A stretch of 64,000 nt of DNA, taken from the NCBI RefSeq assembly GCF_003003795.1, contig NZ_PVWK01000008.1:1-64000 (forward strand). The letters are read 5' to 3'. The position numbers were made by a program, and so were the translations under genes. A model generated the notes under the pieces. That model was not told the origin of the DNA and ran no database searches. It worked only from the letters and a program-made list of their open reading frames with translations. Source of the stretch: Stenomitos frigidus ULC18. GTDB taxonomy: Bacteria > Cyanobacteriota > Cyanobacteriia > Leptolyngbyales > Leptolyngbyaceae. This document shows, piece after piece, positions 44,967 to 53,890 of this stretch. Position 1 is the stretch's first letter. Each line of letters begins with the position of its first letter.

Positions 44967-45181
44967 GACGACATTTAATCTGTCTTACCCCGATCTCCAA
45001 GCCTTTCAGAAAGCGACACTTAATCCGTCACTTTTTCAAAAGACGACATCTAATCTGTCATTTTTGCCGACTGTCTTACAGCCTCTTTTAGCCCTCACAA
45101 TCTCTCGAACGCCCTGATATAACGAGAGAATAGCTTGATGACAACAATTTGTCTCGACGACATTTAATTAGTCACTTTACA
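44967..45181 (+). mobile_element. orphan right end of a type V-K CRISPR-associated (Tn7-like) transposon
   Basis: Five repeats of the form GACGACATTTAATCTGTCAC occur at 44967-44984, 45013-45031, 45042-45060, 45137-45153 (variant GATGACAACAATTTGTC) and 45156-45175. The element ends TTTACA at 45181, the ACA being the complement of the usual TGT terminus. Repeat sequence, order and spacing agree with what I remember of the right end of the Scytonema hofmannii CAST, whose last two repeats likewise read GATGACA.TAATTTGTC then CGACAT.TAATTAGTCACT. These are TnsB-binding sites. The element therefore lay to the left. No tnsB, tnsC, tniQ, cas12k, CRISPR array or left end is visible. Confidence 0.8.
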
Positions 45182-45355
45182 TGTATCTTTAGACAGGCTG
45201 TTGATCACTTGAGTGAGCTTTCCCCTAACCCTGTGACGGCGGCTTTCAAAGGCACAACTGCATCAAAAGTGAGCTCCCTGAGAGCAAGTACTGGCAGGCT
45301 CCATCCAGAAAGATTCCAGAAAGTCCCTAGAAGCAACCGTTTTTTGAGTCTAGCG

Positions 45356-46810
45356 CTAGCGCAAATGTTCGCGCCAGCAGTGCAGGTGAGGGTAGAGAGA
45401 CTGGTAGCGTTCCCAAGCGTCTGAGAGCCTGACATCCAGCGATCGAGGTGAGGTGGGGTGAGCCGCGATCGCGACTGGAGGCACATCATTGGCATCAGCG
45501 TAAACGCCGCTACCAATCCCAGCGAGAAGAGCAGCACCCCGCGCCGATGCTGCTGCTACCGTGACGCTGTAGAGTGGCAACTGCAGTACATCAGCCAGCA
45601 ATTGTCTCCAGGCGGGTTCTAACGTGCCACCCCCTGCTAACTGTAAGGTTGTCGCATTAACGCCTGTGGCCGCGATCGCAGCCAGCCCCTGCTTCAGCGA
45701 AAACGCAACCCCTTCCAGGGCTGACCGCATGAGGTGTGATCGTCCGTGATGCAAGCCCAAACCTACCCAGGCACCCCGCGCAATCGGGTCAAGGTGGGGC
45801 GTTCGTTCGCCTGTAAGATAAGGCAAAAAGGTGAGTCCCTCGCAGCCTGGAGCAACGCTGAAAGCGTCGGCATACACCTGCTGCCAGCTAAAGCCAAAAA
45901 GGTTGCGAACCCAATCCAAAGCCAGTCCAGCATTTTGCATGGCGGCAAGGGTGTACCACTGGTTTGGCAGCGCAGCGTGATAGAGATGTGTGCGACGGTG
46001 CGGATCGGCGATCGGCTGCGATCGTGGCGTAACAATTTGAGCTCCAGAGCCAACCGTTAGCTGCATCGTTCCAGGTGACAGCAAGCCACTGCCCAACATT
46101 GCGGCTGCGGTATCAGCAGCACCTGTGATGACAGGCAGACCAGGTGGCAAACCCAGATTTTTAGCCGCCGCGACGGTTAAAGCGCCTGCAATGCTGGTGG
46201 ATGGCACAAGAGTTGGTAGCCAATCAGCACGAAGATGTAGTGCGTCTAAAACCTCGATCGCCCACTCATCCGCGAGCAGATCGTACAGCAAGGTTCCTGA
46301 TGCATCCGAGGGCTCAGTGGCGACCGTTCCAGTGAGCCGAAAACGTAACCAGTCTTTGGGTTGCAGGGCCCAACGAGCGGTGGTGTAAACGGCTGGTTCA
46401 TGCAACTGTAACCAGAGCAACGTTGCACCTGCCATCCCTGTTGTGATTGGGTTCGCAAGCAGTTGTAGCAAGTTAGGAGCCAGCGTCCGATACCGCTCTA
46501 AGACCTGGCTCGATCGCGTATCCGCCCAGAGGATGGCAGGACGCAACGGTTCACCCTTCGCGTCGGCTAGCACCACGCCATGCATTTGACCCGATAGCCC
46601 GATCGCCTGCACATGATCGCCCTGACCCTGCATGACGGTTCTGACAACGATCGCCACTGCTTCCCACCACTCAGCTGGGTGAATCTCTGCCCATCCTGGT
46701 TGTGGCGATCGCACGGTGTAGGCATGGGATGCTTCCGCAATCACGGTGCCATCGATCGCCAGCAGCAGCGCTTTCACCGACCCCGTCCCTAGATCAATAC
46801 CAAGCAACAT
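45356..46810 (-). CDS. xylB: xylulokinase-like FGGY carbohydrate kinase
   Basis: A 484-residue sugar kinase. It begins MLLGIDLGTGSVKALLLAIDGTV (ATP/phosphate loop 1), has the sugar-site region GLSGQMHGVVLAD with LRPAILWADTRS, and then the second actin-like half (GLPVITGAADTAAAMLGSGLLSPG, AGGGTLEPAWRQLLADVLQLPL, ARGAALLAG). The GQMHG motif is typical of D-xylulose kinases. It probably makes xylulose-5-phosphate, the substrate of the phosphoketolase encoded 10 kb away. Its 3' end lies 174 bases from the transposon end. Confidence 0.9.
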   Translation of the reverse strand: MLLGIDLGTGSVKALLLAIDGTVIAEASHAYTVRSPQPGWAEIHPAEWWEAVAIVVRTVMQGQGDHVQAIGLSGQMHGVVLADAKGEPLRPAILWADTRSSQVLERYRTLAPNLLQLLANPITTGMAGATLLWLQLHEPAVYTTARWALQPKDWLRFRLTGTVATEPSDASGTLLYDLLADEWAIEVLDALHLRADWLPTLVPSTSIAGALTVAAAKNLGLPPGLPVITGAADTAAAMLGSGLLSPGTMQLTVGSGAQIVTPRSQPIADPHRRTHLYHAALPNQWYTLAAMQNAGLALDWVRNLFGFSWQQVYADAFSVAPGCEGLTFLPYLTGERTPHLDPIARGAWVGLGLHHGRSHLMRSALEGVAFSLKQGLAAIAATGVNATTLQLAGGGTLEPAWRQLLADVLQLPLYSVTVAAASARGAALLAGIGSGVYADANDVPPVAIAAHPTSPRSLDVRLSDAWERYQSLYPHLHCWREHLR

Positions 46811-46941
46811 AGACAGGCACTAAGTGCTTAGTAAAAATAACTGCATACTTCTGGCTCACCCATCAACGATCAGCTTTTCGCTGACCGCTGACTGCTGACC
46901 ACTACAGCCATCGCATCATTTCCTTTACATCTTTACAGCCG

Positions 46942-48024
46942 CTAAGCACTTTGAAACACTTCATTCGAGAACATTTCTGTGAGGGCACCTAAATAGGGTA
47001 AAAAGATTGCCACATCATTGGGCGAAAGCCGATCGTGCATTTCCCAGCCGATCGCTTGAAGCATCTCCTGTACTAGCCGCCAGCTGACTTTCAAACGAGG
47101 ATACAGCATGGCGCAGAGGGGAAATAACTCACGCTGCACAGATTCGATGCTATCTTCCAACACACACAGACAGAGATACACCTGAAACATCTCTACATCA
47201 CGAATGCTAGAGGTTCTCACTTGTGGAGCGCTAAGCGAACCGCTGTAGGTCTCGTAGCTGGGAGATTGACGACAAATTTGCTTACAAACTTCCTGAGCAA
47301 TCCGGGTGCTAATGGGTAACAAGTGCTGCACTCCCCGTAAAGCTGGAGACGTTTGTGAATGATTGCCTGCGGCTTCATAGGCAGCTCGAAGCGGCATGTA
47401 CAGGTGGTCATCCATGACTTTGAAGTAGGGCTCCAACAGCAAGCGTTCGGCTGATGAAAGGCTCTCGAGTAGCGTCTGTCCCGTGTAGTGAAACTGCATA
47501 CTTACGAAGCCGATCGCCCGTGGATCGTCTGCCGTATACTTTTGCCGAACTCGCCCAAACTCATTACCGACCAGCACCGAGAGGCGACGAGGCGTGACGC
47601 GATCGCCATAAGCAGCCAGCGCTTTCTCAAACAACGCATGTGAGTCAGCAGCAATTTGCCAGGGATTAATCACGTTCAAATCAATCCCGTGACGACGAAC
47701 TTCTTCAGCCAGGAGATTTTCAGTCAAGGACCACGCCTGGGCACTGGCCAACTTGAGACTTTGCTTGAGGTGCTTGGCTGTACGAAGGCGCCCTTCTTGG
47801 GATGTAATCTCTGCTAAGTCAGCACTTTTCCGTAGTCTTTCTGCCGCATCACGGGTTGTCACAGAGATAATGTAGTTCTTGGCCCAAAGAGCTGCCAAAG
47901 ACGAAATTTTCGTTGAAGAAATCTTTCCAATTTTTGATTCTGTAATGGAGCTTTTAAGATCAATAGGGTGAGCTTGCGCCGAAGTCGATGCAACCGGAGA
48001 AGCCATTTTTTTATCTAAACTCAT
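46942..48024 (-). CDS. conserved hypothetical protein, mostly helical
   Basis: A 360-residue soluble protein. I do not recognise the family. The N-terminal 45 residues are Ser/Thr/Lys-rich and probably disordered (SSITESKIGKISSTKISS). The rest is predicted helical, with RLRTAKHLKQSLKLASAQAWSLTENLLAEEVRRHGIDL, NPWQIAADSHALFEKALAAYGDRVTPRRLSVLVGNEFGRVRQKYTADDPRAIGFVSMQFHYTGQ, and a final GALTEMFSNEVF. No signal peptide, membrane segment or catalytic motif is evident. The ATG at 48024 follows an in-frame GTG. It is divergent from the ChaN-like gene. Confidence 0.7.
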   Translation of the reverse strand: MSLDKKMASPVASTSAQAHPIDLKSSITESKIGKISSTKISSLAALWAKNYIISVTTRDAAERLRKSADLAEITSQEGRLRTAKHLKQSLKLASAQAWSLTENLLAEEVRRHGIDLNVINPWQIAADSHALFEKALAAYGDRVTPRRLSVLVGNEFGRVRQKYTADDPRAIGFVSMQFHYTGQTLLESLSSAERLLLEPYFKVMDDHLYMPLRAAYEAAGNHSQTSPALRGVQHLLPISTRIAQEVCKQICRQSPSYETYSGSLSAPQVRTSSIRDVEMFQVYLCLCVLEDSIESVQRELFPLCAMLYPRLKVSWRLVQEMLQAIGWEMHDRLSPNDVAIFLPYLGALTEMFSNEVFQSA

Positions 48025-48027
48025 CAC

Positions 48028-48348
48028 TTTAAATCAGCCAATCAGGACAGAGAGGACACACCGATCGGACTCTACTCTGGGGCTTAGTCGAGTCCTGCTT
48101 GAAATTGGGATTAGTATGATGTAGATAGCTATCAGAAAACAACAGCTTAGTTACGATTGTTTACTTCTACTTAATGACTAATTAATTTTACTTGCGTAGA
48201 AATACTTGAGCACTTGCTACGAATAGTTGCATCTGTACTTAAAAGCAGCGATCCTCTTACACAAGTTGCTACAAAAGTATTGTTTGGAAGGAACATGGAA
48301 TTCTTTAATCACTAAATTTCAAGCTTAAATTTCGATGAAAGCCTGACC
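48028..48348. other. divergent promoter region
   Basis: About 320 AT-rich bases between divergent genes. Promoters for both must lie here; I see no RNA gene or clear inverted repeat. Confidence 0.45.
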
Positions 48349-49302
48349 ATGCCAACTAATCAAAGAGCTCAATTTTTAGCATGGCTAGGCTTCTTTGTGA
48401 TATTCGTTTTGTCAATGGGCGCTTTGTCAATCGGCATTTTGTCAACAGTGGCTGTGGCTGTGCCTCTTGACGCTAGTAGAGACGTTGCAGCTGTCGCGTT
48501 CAATCTGCGGCTGCAGCAGCGAGAAGCCTCTGCATTCGTGCTCCGCAAGCTGGCGCAAGCAGATGTCGTTTATTTGGGTGAGACCCACGATCGCCCTGCC
48601 GATCATCAGGCTCAGCTTGAAATTATCCAGGCCTTGCAGCAACTGCGACCAGAACTGGCAATCGGCATGGAAATGTTTCAGCGCCCTTACCAGTCGGTCT
48701 TGAATCGCTATTTGGCAGGTGCATTAACGGAAGCGGAACTGCAGACCCAGAGTCAATACCAGAACCGCTGGGGCTACCCCTGGGACTTTTACGCCCCCAT
48801 TCTCCGCTTCGCCCAAAGCCATCAGCTGCCCGTAATAGCGCTCAACACGCCTACAGAAATTACTCGTAAAACCGCTCGCACGGGGCTAAAGAGTCTGACG
48901 CTGACCGAACGGCGTTTTATTCCGCCCCCATCAGCAGTTGTGCTCGGCCCACAGGTTTACCGCGATCGCCTCCAAAAAATCTATGGTGCTCATGATGGAA
49001 GCGCTAGTTTGGAACAGTTCTTTCAGGCACAGGTGCTTTGGGATGAGACGATGGCCGAACGCATTGCTCAAACGCTGCAACAACAGCCGAAAAGACTCGT
49101 GGTTGTTCTGGTAGGGCAGGGGCATCTTCTTTACGGAGACGGGATTCCCGCACGAGTGGCTCGACGAGTGCAAGCAACGCGATCGCGAGCACCGTTCACC
49201 CAAATCTCGCTCCTGTTCAATGTAGAGGCACCAGAGATTCGGCGCGATCGTCAGATCGCTGATTACATTTGGTCGTCGCAGGCAATTCCTGCAGCACCAT
49301 AA
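48349..49302 (+). CDS. ChaN-family (haem-binding, DUF399) exported protein
   Basis: 317 residues with an N-terminal signal/membrane segment (FLAWLGFFVIFVLSMGALSIGILSTVAVAV). The ChaN signature VVYLGETHDRPADHQAQLEIIQAL is followed by LAIGMEMFQRPYQSVLNRYL, WDFYAPILRFAQSHQLPVIALN, DETMAERIAQTL and VVVLVGQGHLLYGDGIPARV. In Campylobacter ChaN binds haem and is iron-regulated; here the role is not known. The Glu/His cluster (ETHD, GQGH) suggests a metal or haem site. No lipobox cysteine is visible. Confidence 0.85.
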   Translation: MPTNQRAQFLAWLGFFVIFVLSMGALSIGILSTVAVAVPLDASRDVAAVAFNLRLQQREASAFVLRKLAQADVVYLGETHDRPADHQAQLEIIQALQQLRPELAIGMEMFQRPYQSVLNRYLAGALTEAELQTQSQYQNRWGYPWDFYAPILRFAQSHQLPVIALNTPTEITRKTARTGLKSLTLTERRFIPPPSAVVLGPQVYRDRLQKIYGAHDGSASLEQFFQAQVLWDETMAERIAQTLQQQPKRLVVVLVGQGHLLYGDGIPARVARRVQATRSRAPFTQISLLFNVEAPEIRRDRQIADYIWSSQAIPAAP

Positions 49303-49455
49303 TTACAGTAGCTATAGCCCACGCGCAGCCCCAGACGATGCTAACCAAAGCCCTTGAGCCAGCTTTCACACACTGCCGAAATCGCATCTACAATAGACTT
49401 GCACTTCCCGGCCTCATGGTAGTACGATGGGAGACTGTGTTAATTAAACCGACCG

Positions 49456-49653
49456 ATGCCAAAGCTAAAAACTCGTAAAGCCGCCGCAAAACGCCTGAGA
49501 GCCAGCGGCACTGGGAAGGTCATGCGCCGCAAATCGTTCAGAAGTCACCTTCTTGAGCACAAGAGCGCTTCTCGTAAGCGACGGCTTGCAGGGGTGGCAG
49601 TTGTGAATGAACGCGATGAGGCGAATGTTCGCCTGATGCTTCCATATCTATAA
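49456..49653 (+). CDS. rpmI: ribosomal protein bL35
   Basis: A 65-residue basic protein of the large ribosomal subunit: [45 protein letters not shown]. Length and sequence are typical. It precedes rplT with a 103-base gap. infC, often in the same operon in other bacteria, is absent here, as usual in cyanobacteria. Confidence 0.97.
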   Translation: MPKLKTRKAAAKRLRASGTGKVMRRKSFRSHLLEHKSASRKRRLAGVAVVNERDEANVRLMLPYL

Positions 49654-49658
49654 AGTTA

Positions 49659-49721
49659 TGAGTTCAAAACTTTGAGTGTTGAGTGATTCATTCAACCCAA
49701 AACTCAAAATTCAAAACTCAC
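49659..49721 (+). repeat. imperfect inverted repeat between rpmI and rplT
   Basis: A run of GAGTT/TTGAGT units (TGAGTTCAAAACTTTGAGT ...) faces its approximate complement (AAAACTCAAAATTCAAAACTCA). An RNA hairpin of about 25 imperfect pairs could form in the rpmI-rplT mRNA and tune the relative output. It may be only a repetitive insertion. Confidence 0.5.
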
Positions 49722-49756
49722 CAAGCAGTGTTTAGAACTTCAAGGAATTTGTAACG

Positions 49757-50122
49757 ATGACACGGGTAAAGCGCGGCAATGTCGCTCGCAAGCGCCGCAA
49801 AAAGATTCTGAAGCTGGCGAAAGGGTTCCGGGGGTCTCACTCTCGCCTTTTCCGCACAGCCAACCAGCAGGTCATGAAGGCATTGCGGAATGCCTATCGC
49901 GATCGTCGCAAACGGAAGCGTGATTTCCGTCGCCTTTGGATTACGCGCATTAACGCGGCTGCGCGTCAGCATGGTCTGAGCTACAGCCAGTTTATGGGCA
50001 GCTTGAAAAAGGCTGACATTCAGATCAATCGCAAAATGCTGTCACAAATGGCGATTCTTGACCCGGCTGGCTTCAGCAAGGTCTTAGAAGTGATGAGCCA
50101 AACAGTGAAAAAAGCAGCTTGA
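49757..50122 (+). CDS. rplT: ribosomal protein bL20
   Basis: 121 residues, an RNA-binding large-subunit assembly protein: [79 protein letters not shown]. It is full length with the usual short C-terminal extension. L20 represses its own operon in other bacteria by binding the leader; no clear L20 leader structure was found here. Confidence 0.97.
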   Translation: MTRVKRGNVARKRRKKILKLAKGFRGSHSRLFRTANQQVMKALRNAYRDRRKRKRDFRRLWITRINAAARQHGLSYSQFMGSLKKADIQINRKMLSQMAILDPAGFSKVLEVMSQTVKKAA

Positions 50123-50143
50123 TGCTAAGTTTTGCCGCTTGGT

Positions 50144-50932
50144 ATGGCAATGAAGCTGTCTGCGCTAATTAGTGGTGTTTTAGGGTTTAGCTTTGTGGGG
50201 GCACTTTTTCCAGTGCTCTCATTTTGTGCTGCAGCGGATCTGCAGACGATTCAACAGCGTGGGCGCCTCATTGTTGCCGTCAAGGCCGATCTTCGTCCGC
50301 TCGGTTTTCGGGAAAACAACAGTCAACTTAAAGGGCTAGAAATTGACATTGCGCAACGGCTGGCGCAGGATTTGCTGGGGCGCAAGGATGCTCTTGAACT
50401 GCAGGCTGTCAACAATTCCGATCGCCTTGCTGCTGTGTTAGAAGGTAAAGCAGATATTGCGATCGCCCATGTTACTGGCACGTCCGTGCGATCGCGCCTG
50501 GTGAGCTTCAGCGTCCCCTATTACCTGGATGGCACTGCCCTGGTGACTCGTGACTCTTCTGTGCAGCGCATGGCTGATGTGGGTAAACGGACGATCGCGG
50601 TGCTAGATGGTTCTAGCACCATTGCGACTCTGCGCTATCGATTGCCCGAAGCCAACCTCATCAGCGTGCCCTCTTACCAGGCGGCCCATGCTTTGCTGGA
50701 GAAAAATGAAGTGATTGCCTTTGCTGCGGATGCTAGTGTCCTAACTGGATGGGTGCAGGAGTTTCCGTCTTACCGCTTGCTGACCCCCACTCTCTCCGCA
50801 GAACCGCTTTGTATTGTCATGCCAAAAGGTCTCCAGTACGAGGACCTCCGCTCACAAATCAACCAAATCATTTCCCGCTGGATCGCCGAAGGTTGGCTGC
50901 AAGAGCGGGCCAAGTACTGGGGGTTGCCTTAG
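50144..50932 (+). CDS. extracellular solute-binding protein, family 3
   Basis: An exported binding protein of about 262 residues for an amino-acid-type ABC transporter. The signal peptide (LSALISGVLGFSFVGALFPVLSFCAAA) is followed by the two-lobed fold: IQQRGRLIVAVKADLRPLGFRENNSQLKGLEIDIAQRLAQDLLG, ADIAIAHVTGTSVRSRLVSFSVPYYLDGTALVT and MPKGLQYEDLRSQINQIISRWIAEGWLQERAKYWG. No permease or ATPase gene is adjacent. Starts at 50144 or 50150 are both possible. It closely follows rplT. Confidence 0.88.
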   Translation: MAMKLSALISGVLGFSFVGALFPVLSFCAAADLQTIQQRGRLIVAVKADLRPLGFRENNSQLKGLEIDIAQRLAQDLLGRKDALELQAVNNSDRLAAVLEGKADIAIAHVTGTSVRSRLVSFSVPYYLDGTALVTRDSSVQRMADVGKRTIAVLDGSSTIATLRYRLPEANLISVPSYQAAHALLEKNEVIAFAADASVLTGWVQEFPSYRLLTPTLSAEPLCIVMPKGLQYEDLRSQINQIISRWIAEGWLQERAKYWGLP

Positions 50933-51016
50933 GATCGTGGATCAAATAAAATCGACACATTGTTTGCAGGTAGGGGCGCACGGCCGCCCCTGCGGGAAAT
51001 GCCGGAGTGATTAAAT
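50932..51016 (+). repeat. dispersed ~86-bp repeat with palindromic core (copy 2)
   Basis: Matches the copy at 13311-13396 along its length, starting GGATCGTGGATCAAATAAAA. The core is GTAGGGGCG ... CGCCCC. It begins at the stop of the binding-protein gene. The remaining bases to 51305 show no gene. Confidence 0.75.
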
Positions 51017-51305
51017 TCGTGTTCCTTAATGAAGAAGAGGCTATAAGGATAAGGGTTAAGGGGTATCGCGCTGCTGATCTGTAAGGTCAGCCATAGCCAC
51101 TGTTTTGTAGCCTTTCTTTTCTCCCACCTTTTTACGGTAAAGTTGACGTGACGGCAATTTCGACAGTTACTACGAACGAACGCGTAGCTGGATGAAATTG
51201 CGCTAAAGATAATTTTGGGAGCTGAGAAAGTGGAACCGCCTGCTTGGGGAACGTTCCTTTCTACCTTCTTACAATGAATTGGAGCTACCTACTTAACATC
51301 TGAAT

Positions 51306-51833
51306 ATGGACACATCATTCCCGATCGTTTACGTTTCCTTATTACTGGTGCTGCTGTCACTGGCTAGTTGGGCAGTTTTGCGCCAAATTTTAAAGACGCG
51401 TAAGGTAGAACTCGCGCTTGCTAAACTGCAGTCGAAGCTTTCTAAAGAAGCAGGAATCGCTCAAGAATATTACGAACTCGGCAGCATCTATTTGGATAAG
51501 AAAATTTATTCTCAAGCCATCATGCTGTTTCAGAAGGCGTTGAAAGCAGACAATCTAGAAGAAACAGAAAGTCCACCCATTTACAACGCTTTGGGTTTTG
51601 CCTACTTTTCCCAAGAACAGTATGACCTGGCGATCCGTCAGTACAAAGACGCACTCAAAATTGAGCCGAACTATGTCACAGCGCTCAACAATCTGGGTCA
51701 CGCTTACGAGCGCAAGCAGTTAGCCGCTCAAGCATTAGAGGCGTATGAACAGGTTCTGGACGTTGAACCGAAAAACGCTACTGCCAGCCGTCGGGCCGAA
51801 TCGCTACGCAAGCGTTTTGTGCCATCTACCTAG
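51306..51833 (+). CDS. membrane-anchored TPR protein
   Basis: 175 residues with an N-terminal membrane segment (FPIVYVSLLLVLLSLASWAVLRQIL) and three TPR units: EYYELGSIYLDKKIYSQAIMLFQKALKA, PIYNALGFAYFSQEQYDLAIRQYKDALKIEPN and TALNNLGHAYERKQLAAQALEAYEQVLDVEPKN. Proteins of this form act as assembly scaffolds at the thylakoid membrane in cyanobacteria, but the partner here is unknown. It is a single gene. Confidence 0.82.
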   Translation: MDTSFPIVYVSLLLVLLSLASWAVLRQILKTRKVELALAKLQSKLSKEAGIAQEYYELGSIYLDKKIYSQAIMLFQKALKADNLEETESPPIYNALGFAYFSQEQYDLAIRQYKDALKIEPNYVTALNNLGHAYERKQLAAQALEAYEQVLDVEPKNATASRRAESLRKRFVPST

Positions 51834-51841
51834 ACAGCATC

Positions 51842-51910
51842 AGAAACCGGGTTTCTTTACGAGCAAGAGGCTGCTAATCATGCTGATTGACGTCCAGAAA
51901 CCAGGTTTCT
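51842..51910 (+). repeat. paired AGAAACC/GGTTTCT palindromes
   Basis: CAGAAACCGGGTTTCT (51841-51856) and CAGAAACCAGGTTTCT (about 51895-51910) lie about 54 bases apart just after the TPR gene. A related pair of motifs (GAGAAACC ... CCGGTTTCTC) lies near 20890-20960. It is a common cyanobacterial palindromic repeat. Confidence 0.65.
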
Positions 51911-52054
51911 CTAGAGGTTTTAAGCCCTCGTGCAATCTGTAAACACCAGATTCTTTTATGGGCTGTTAGCTGAGAATTTCCGTCGTCTACAGTTCCCGTA
52001 CTTTGGATGTTCTAGACTGAGAGATGGTTACTGAATCGGAAAAGGAACTGGGCA

Positions 52055-53887
52055 ATGCGACTGTCTCAAATGCTGTTTGTGACGCTTCGAGAAGATCCGG
52101 CAGAGGCGGAAATTCCCAGCCATAAGCTGCTGTTGCGGGCGGGCTACATTCGGCGGATTGCGGGTGGTGTGTACGCTTACTTGCCCTTGATGTGGCGGGT
52201 TTTGCAGAAAGTATCGCAGATTGTACGCGAAGAAATGGCGGCGGCAGGGGCGCAAGAATGCCTGTTGCCTCAGCTCCAGCCTGCCGAACTATGGCGCGAA
52301 TCAGGACGCTGGGATACCTACACGAAAGCTGAAGGCATCATGTTTTCGCTCGTCGATCGCCAGCAGCGCGAGATGGGCTTAGGGCCTACGCACGAAGAAG
52401 TGATTACCGCGATCGCTCGTGACATGGTGCGCTCCTACCGTCAGTTGCCTGTTACCCTTTACCAGATTCAGACGAAGTTTCGTGACGAAATCCGTCCCCG
52501 TTTTGGTCTGATGCGCGGGCGAGAATTCATCATGAAAGATGCCTATTCGTTTGACGCCGACGAAGCGGGACTCAAGCAGAACTACGCCAAAATGCACACG
52601 GCCTATTGCAATATCCTGAACCGCTGCGGGTTGGCGTTTCGGGCAGTGGATGCTGATTCGGGCGCGATCGGCGGTTCTGGCTCCCAGGAATTTATGGTGC
52701 TGGCCGACGCTGGCGAAGATGAAGTACTCTACACCGAGGATGGTAAGTACTCTGCCAACGTGGAAAAAGCGGTTTCGCTTCCCCCTGCTGCAGAGGCTTC
52801 TCCTTTCAAGACTTACGAGAAGCTAGAAACTCCTGGTACAGAGACGATCGCCAGACTTAGTCAGTTGCTCAAGTGCTCTCCCACTGCGATCGTTAAAAAC
52901 GTCCTTTATCAGGCAGTGTTTGACAGCGGCAGAGTGGTGCTCGTGCTTATTAGCCTTCGAGGCGACCAGGAAGTCAACGATGTGAAGCTGCAAAACGAAT
53001 TGACCAAGCTAGCAGACCAATACGGTGGTAAGACCGTTCTATCGCTGACCGTGCCGGATGCAGAGGCGCAGGCAAAGTGGGCAACGAAGCCGCTACCGTT
53101 GGGTTACATCGCTCCTAATTTGGACGATGCTTATATCAAAGCGCCCAAGCCGATGCCTGCTGGTCAAGTAGCCGTTAACCCTGTCACTCCAAAATTCTTG
53201 CGCTTAGTGGATCAGACGGTTGTTGACCTGGCGCACTTTATTACAGGCTCCAATGAATCTGGCTATCACGTCGTAGGTGCCAACTGGGGCAAAGAGTTTG
53301 AGTTGCCCAAGCTTGTGGTAGATGTGCGGAAGGCGATCGCGGGCGATCGGGCGCTCCACGATGCCACCCAAACGCTGCAAACCGCCAGAGGCATTGAGAT
53401 TGGGCACATCTTCCAGTTGGGTACGAAGTATTCTGAAGCGCTGGGAGCCACCTATACCAATGAACAGGGTGAAGAAAAGCCTCTGGTGATGGGCTGCTAC
53501 GGCGTTGGGGTCTCCCGTTTGGCGCAAGCTGCGGTCGAGCAATCCTACGACAAAGATGGCATTGTGTGGACAACCGCGATCGCCCCCTATCAGGCAATTG
53601 TCGTCATTCCTGATATTGCGAAAGCGGATCAGGTAAAGGCAGCCGAGGCACTTTACGACGAGCTTAGTCAGGCAGGGATTGAAACCTTGCTGGACGATCG
53701 CAACGAGCGGGCAGGCGTGAAGTTTAAAGACGCTGATCTGATTGGCATCCCCTACCGCATTGTGACCGGACGATCGCTCCAGCAAGGTAAGGTTGAAGTC
53801 GTCAAGCGTGCTACCAAAGAGGCTCAGGAAGTGCTGGTTGAAGACGTTGTGCCAATGTTGAAACAGTGGCTTGCGGAGAAGGATTAA
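52055..53887 (+). CDS. proS: prolyl-tRNA synthetase (bacterial type, with editing domain)
   Basis: 610 residues. Class II motifs are visible: motif 1 around [29 protein letters not shown], motif 2 [25 protein letters not shown], and motif 3 [17 protein letters not shown]. The inserted editing domain (about 230-390) includes [17 protein letters not shown] and [24 protein letters not shown]. The C-terminal anticodon domain has [16 protein letters not shown] and [26 protein letters not shown]. It charges tRNA-Pro. A DUF2993 gene follows after three bases. Confidence 0.97.
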   Translation: MRLSQMLFVTLREDPAEAEIPSHKLLLRAGYIRRIAGGVYAYLPLMWRVLQKVSQIVREEMAAAGAQECLLPQLQPAELWRESGRWDTYTKAEGIMFSLVDRQQREMGLGPTHEEVITAIARDMVRSYRQLPVTLYQIQTKFRDEIRPRFGLMRGREFIMKDAYSFDADEAGLKQNYAKMHTAYCNILNRCGLAFRAVDADSGAIGGSGSQEFMVLADAGEDEVLYTEDGKYSANVEKAVSLPPAAEASPFKTYEKLETPGTETIARLSQLLKCSPTAIVKNVLYQAVFDSGRVVLVLISLRGDQEVNDVKLQNELTKLADQYGGKTVLSLTVPDAEAQAKWATKPLPLGYIAPNLDDAYIKAPKPMPAGQVAVNPVTPKFLRLVDQTVVDLAHFITGSNESGYHVVGANWGKEFELPKLVVDVRKAIAGDRALHDATQTLQTARGIEIGHIFQLGTKYSEALGATYTNEQGEEKPLVMGCYGVGVSRLAQAAVEQSYDKDGIVWTTAIAPYQAIVVIPDIAKADQVKAAEALYDELSQAGIETLLDDRNERAGVKFKDADLIGIPYRIVTGRSLQQGKVEVVKRATKEAQEVLVEDVVPMLKQWLAEKD

Positions 53888-53890
53888 GTC

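Noticed and set aside
45205-45537. 110-codon minus-strand ORF across the end of xylB
   Set aside because: It overlaps xylB in another frame and has no family features.
49303-49455. L20-type autoregulatory leader before rpmI
   Set aside because: No pseudoknot or conserved L20-binding structure could be recognised by eye.
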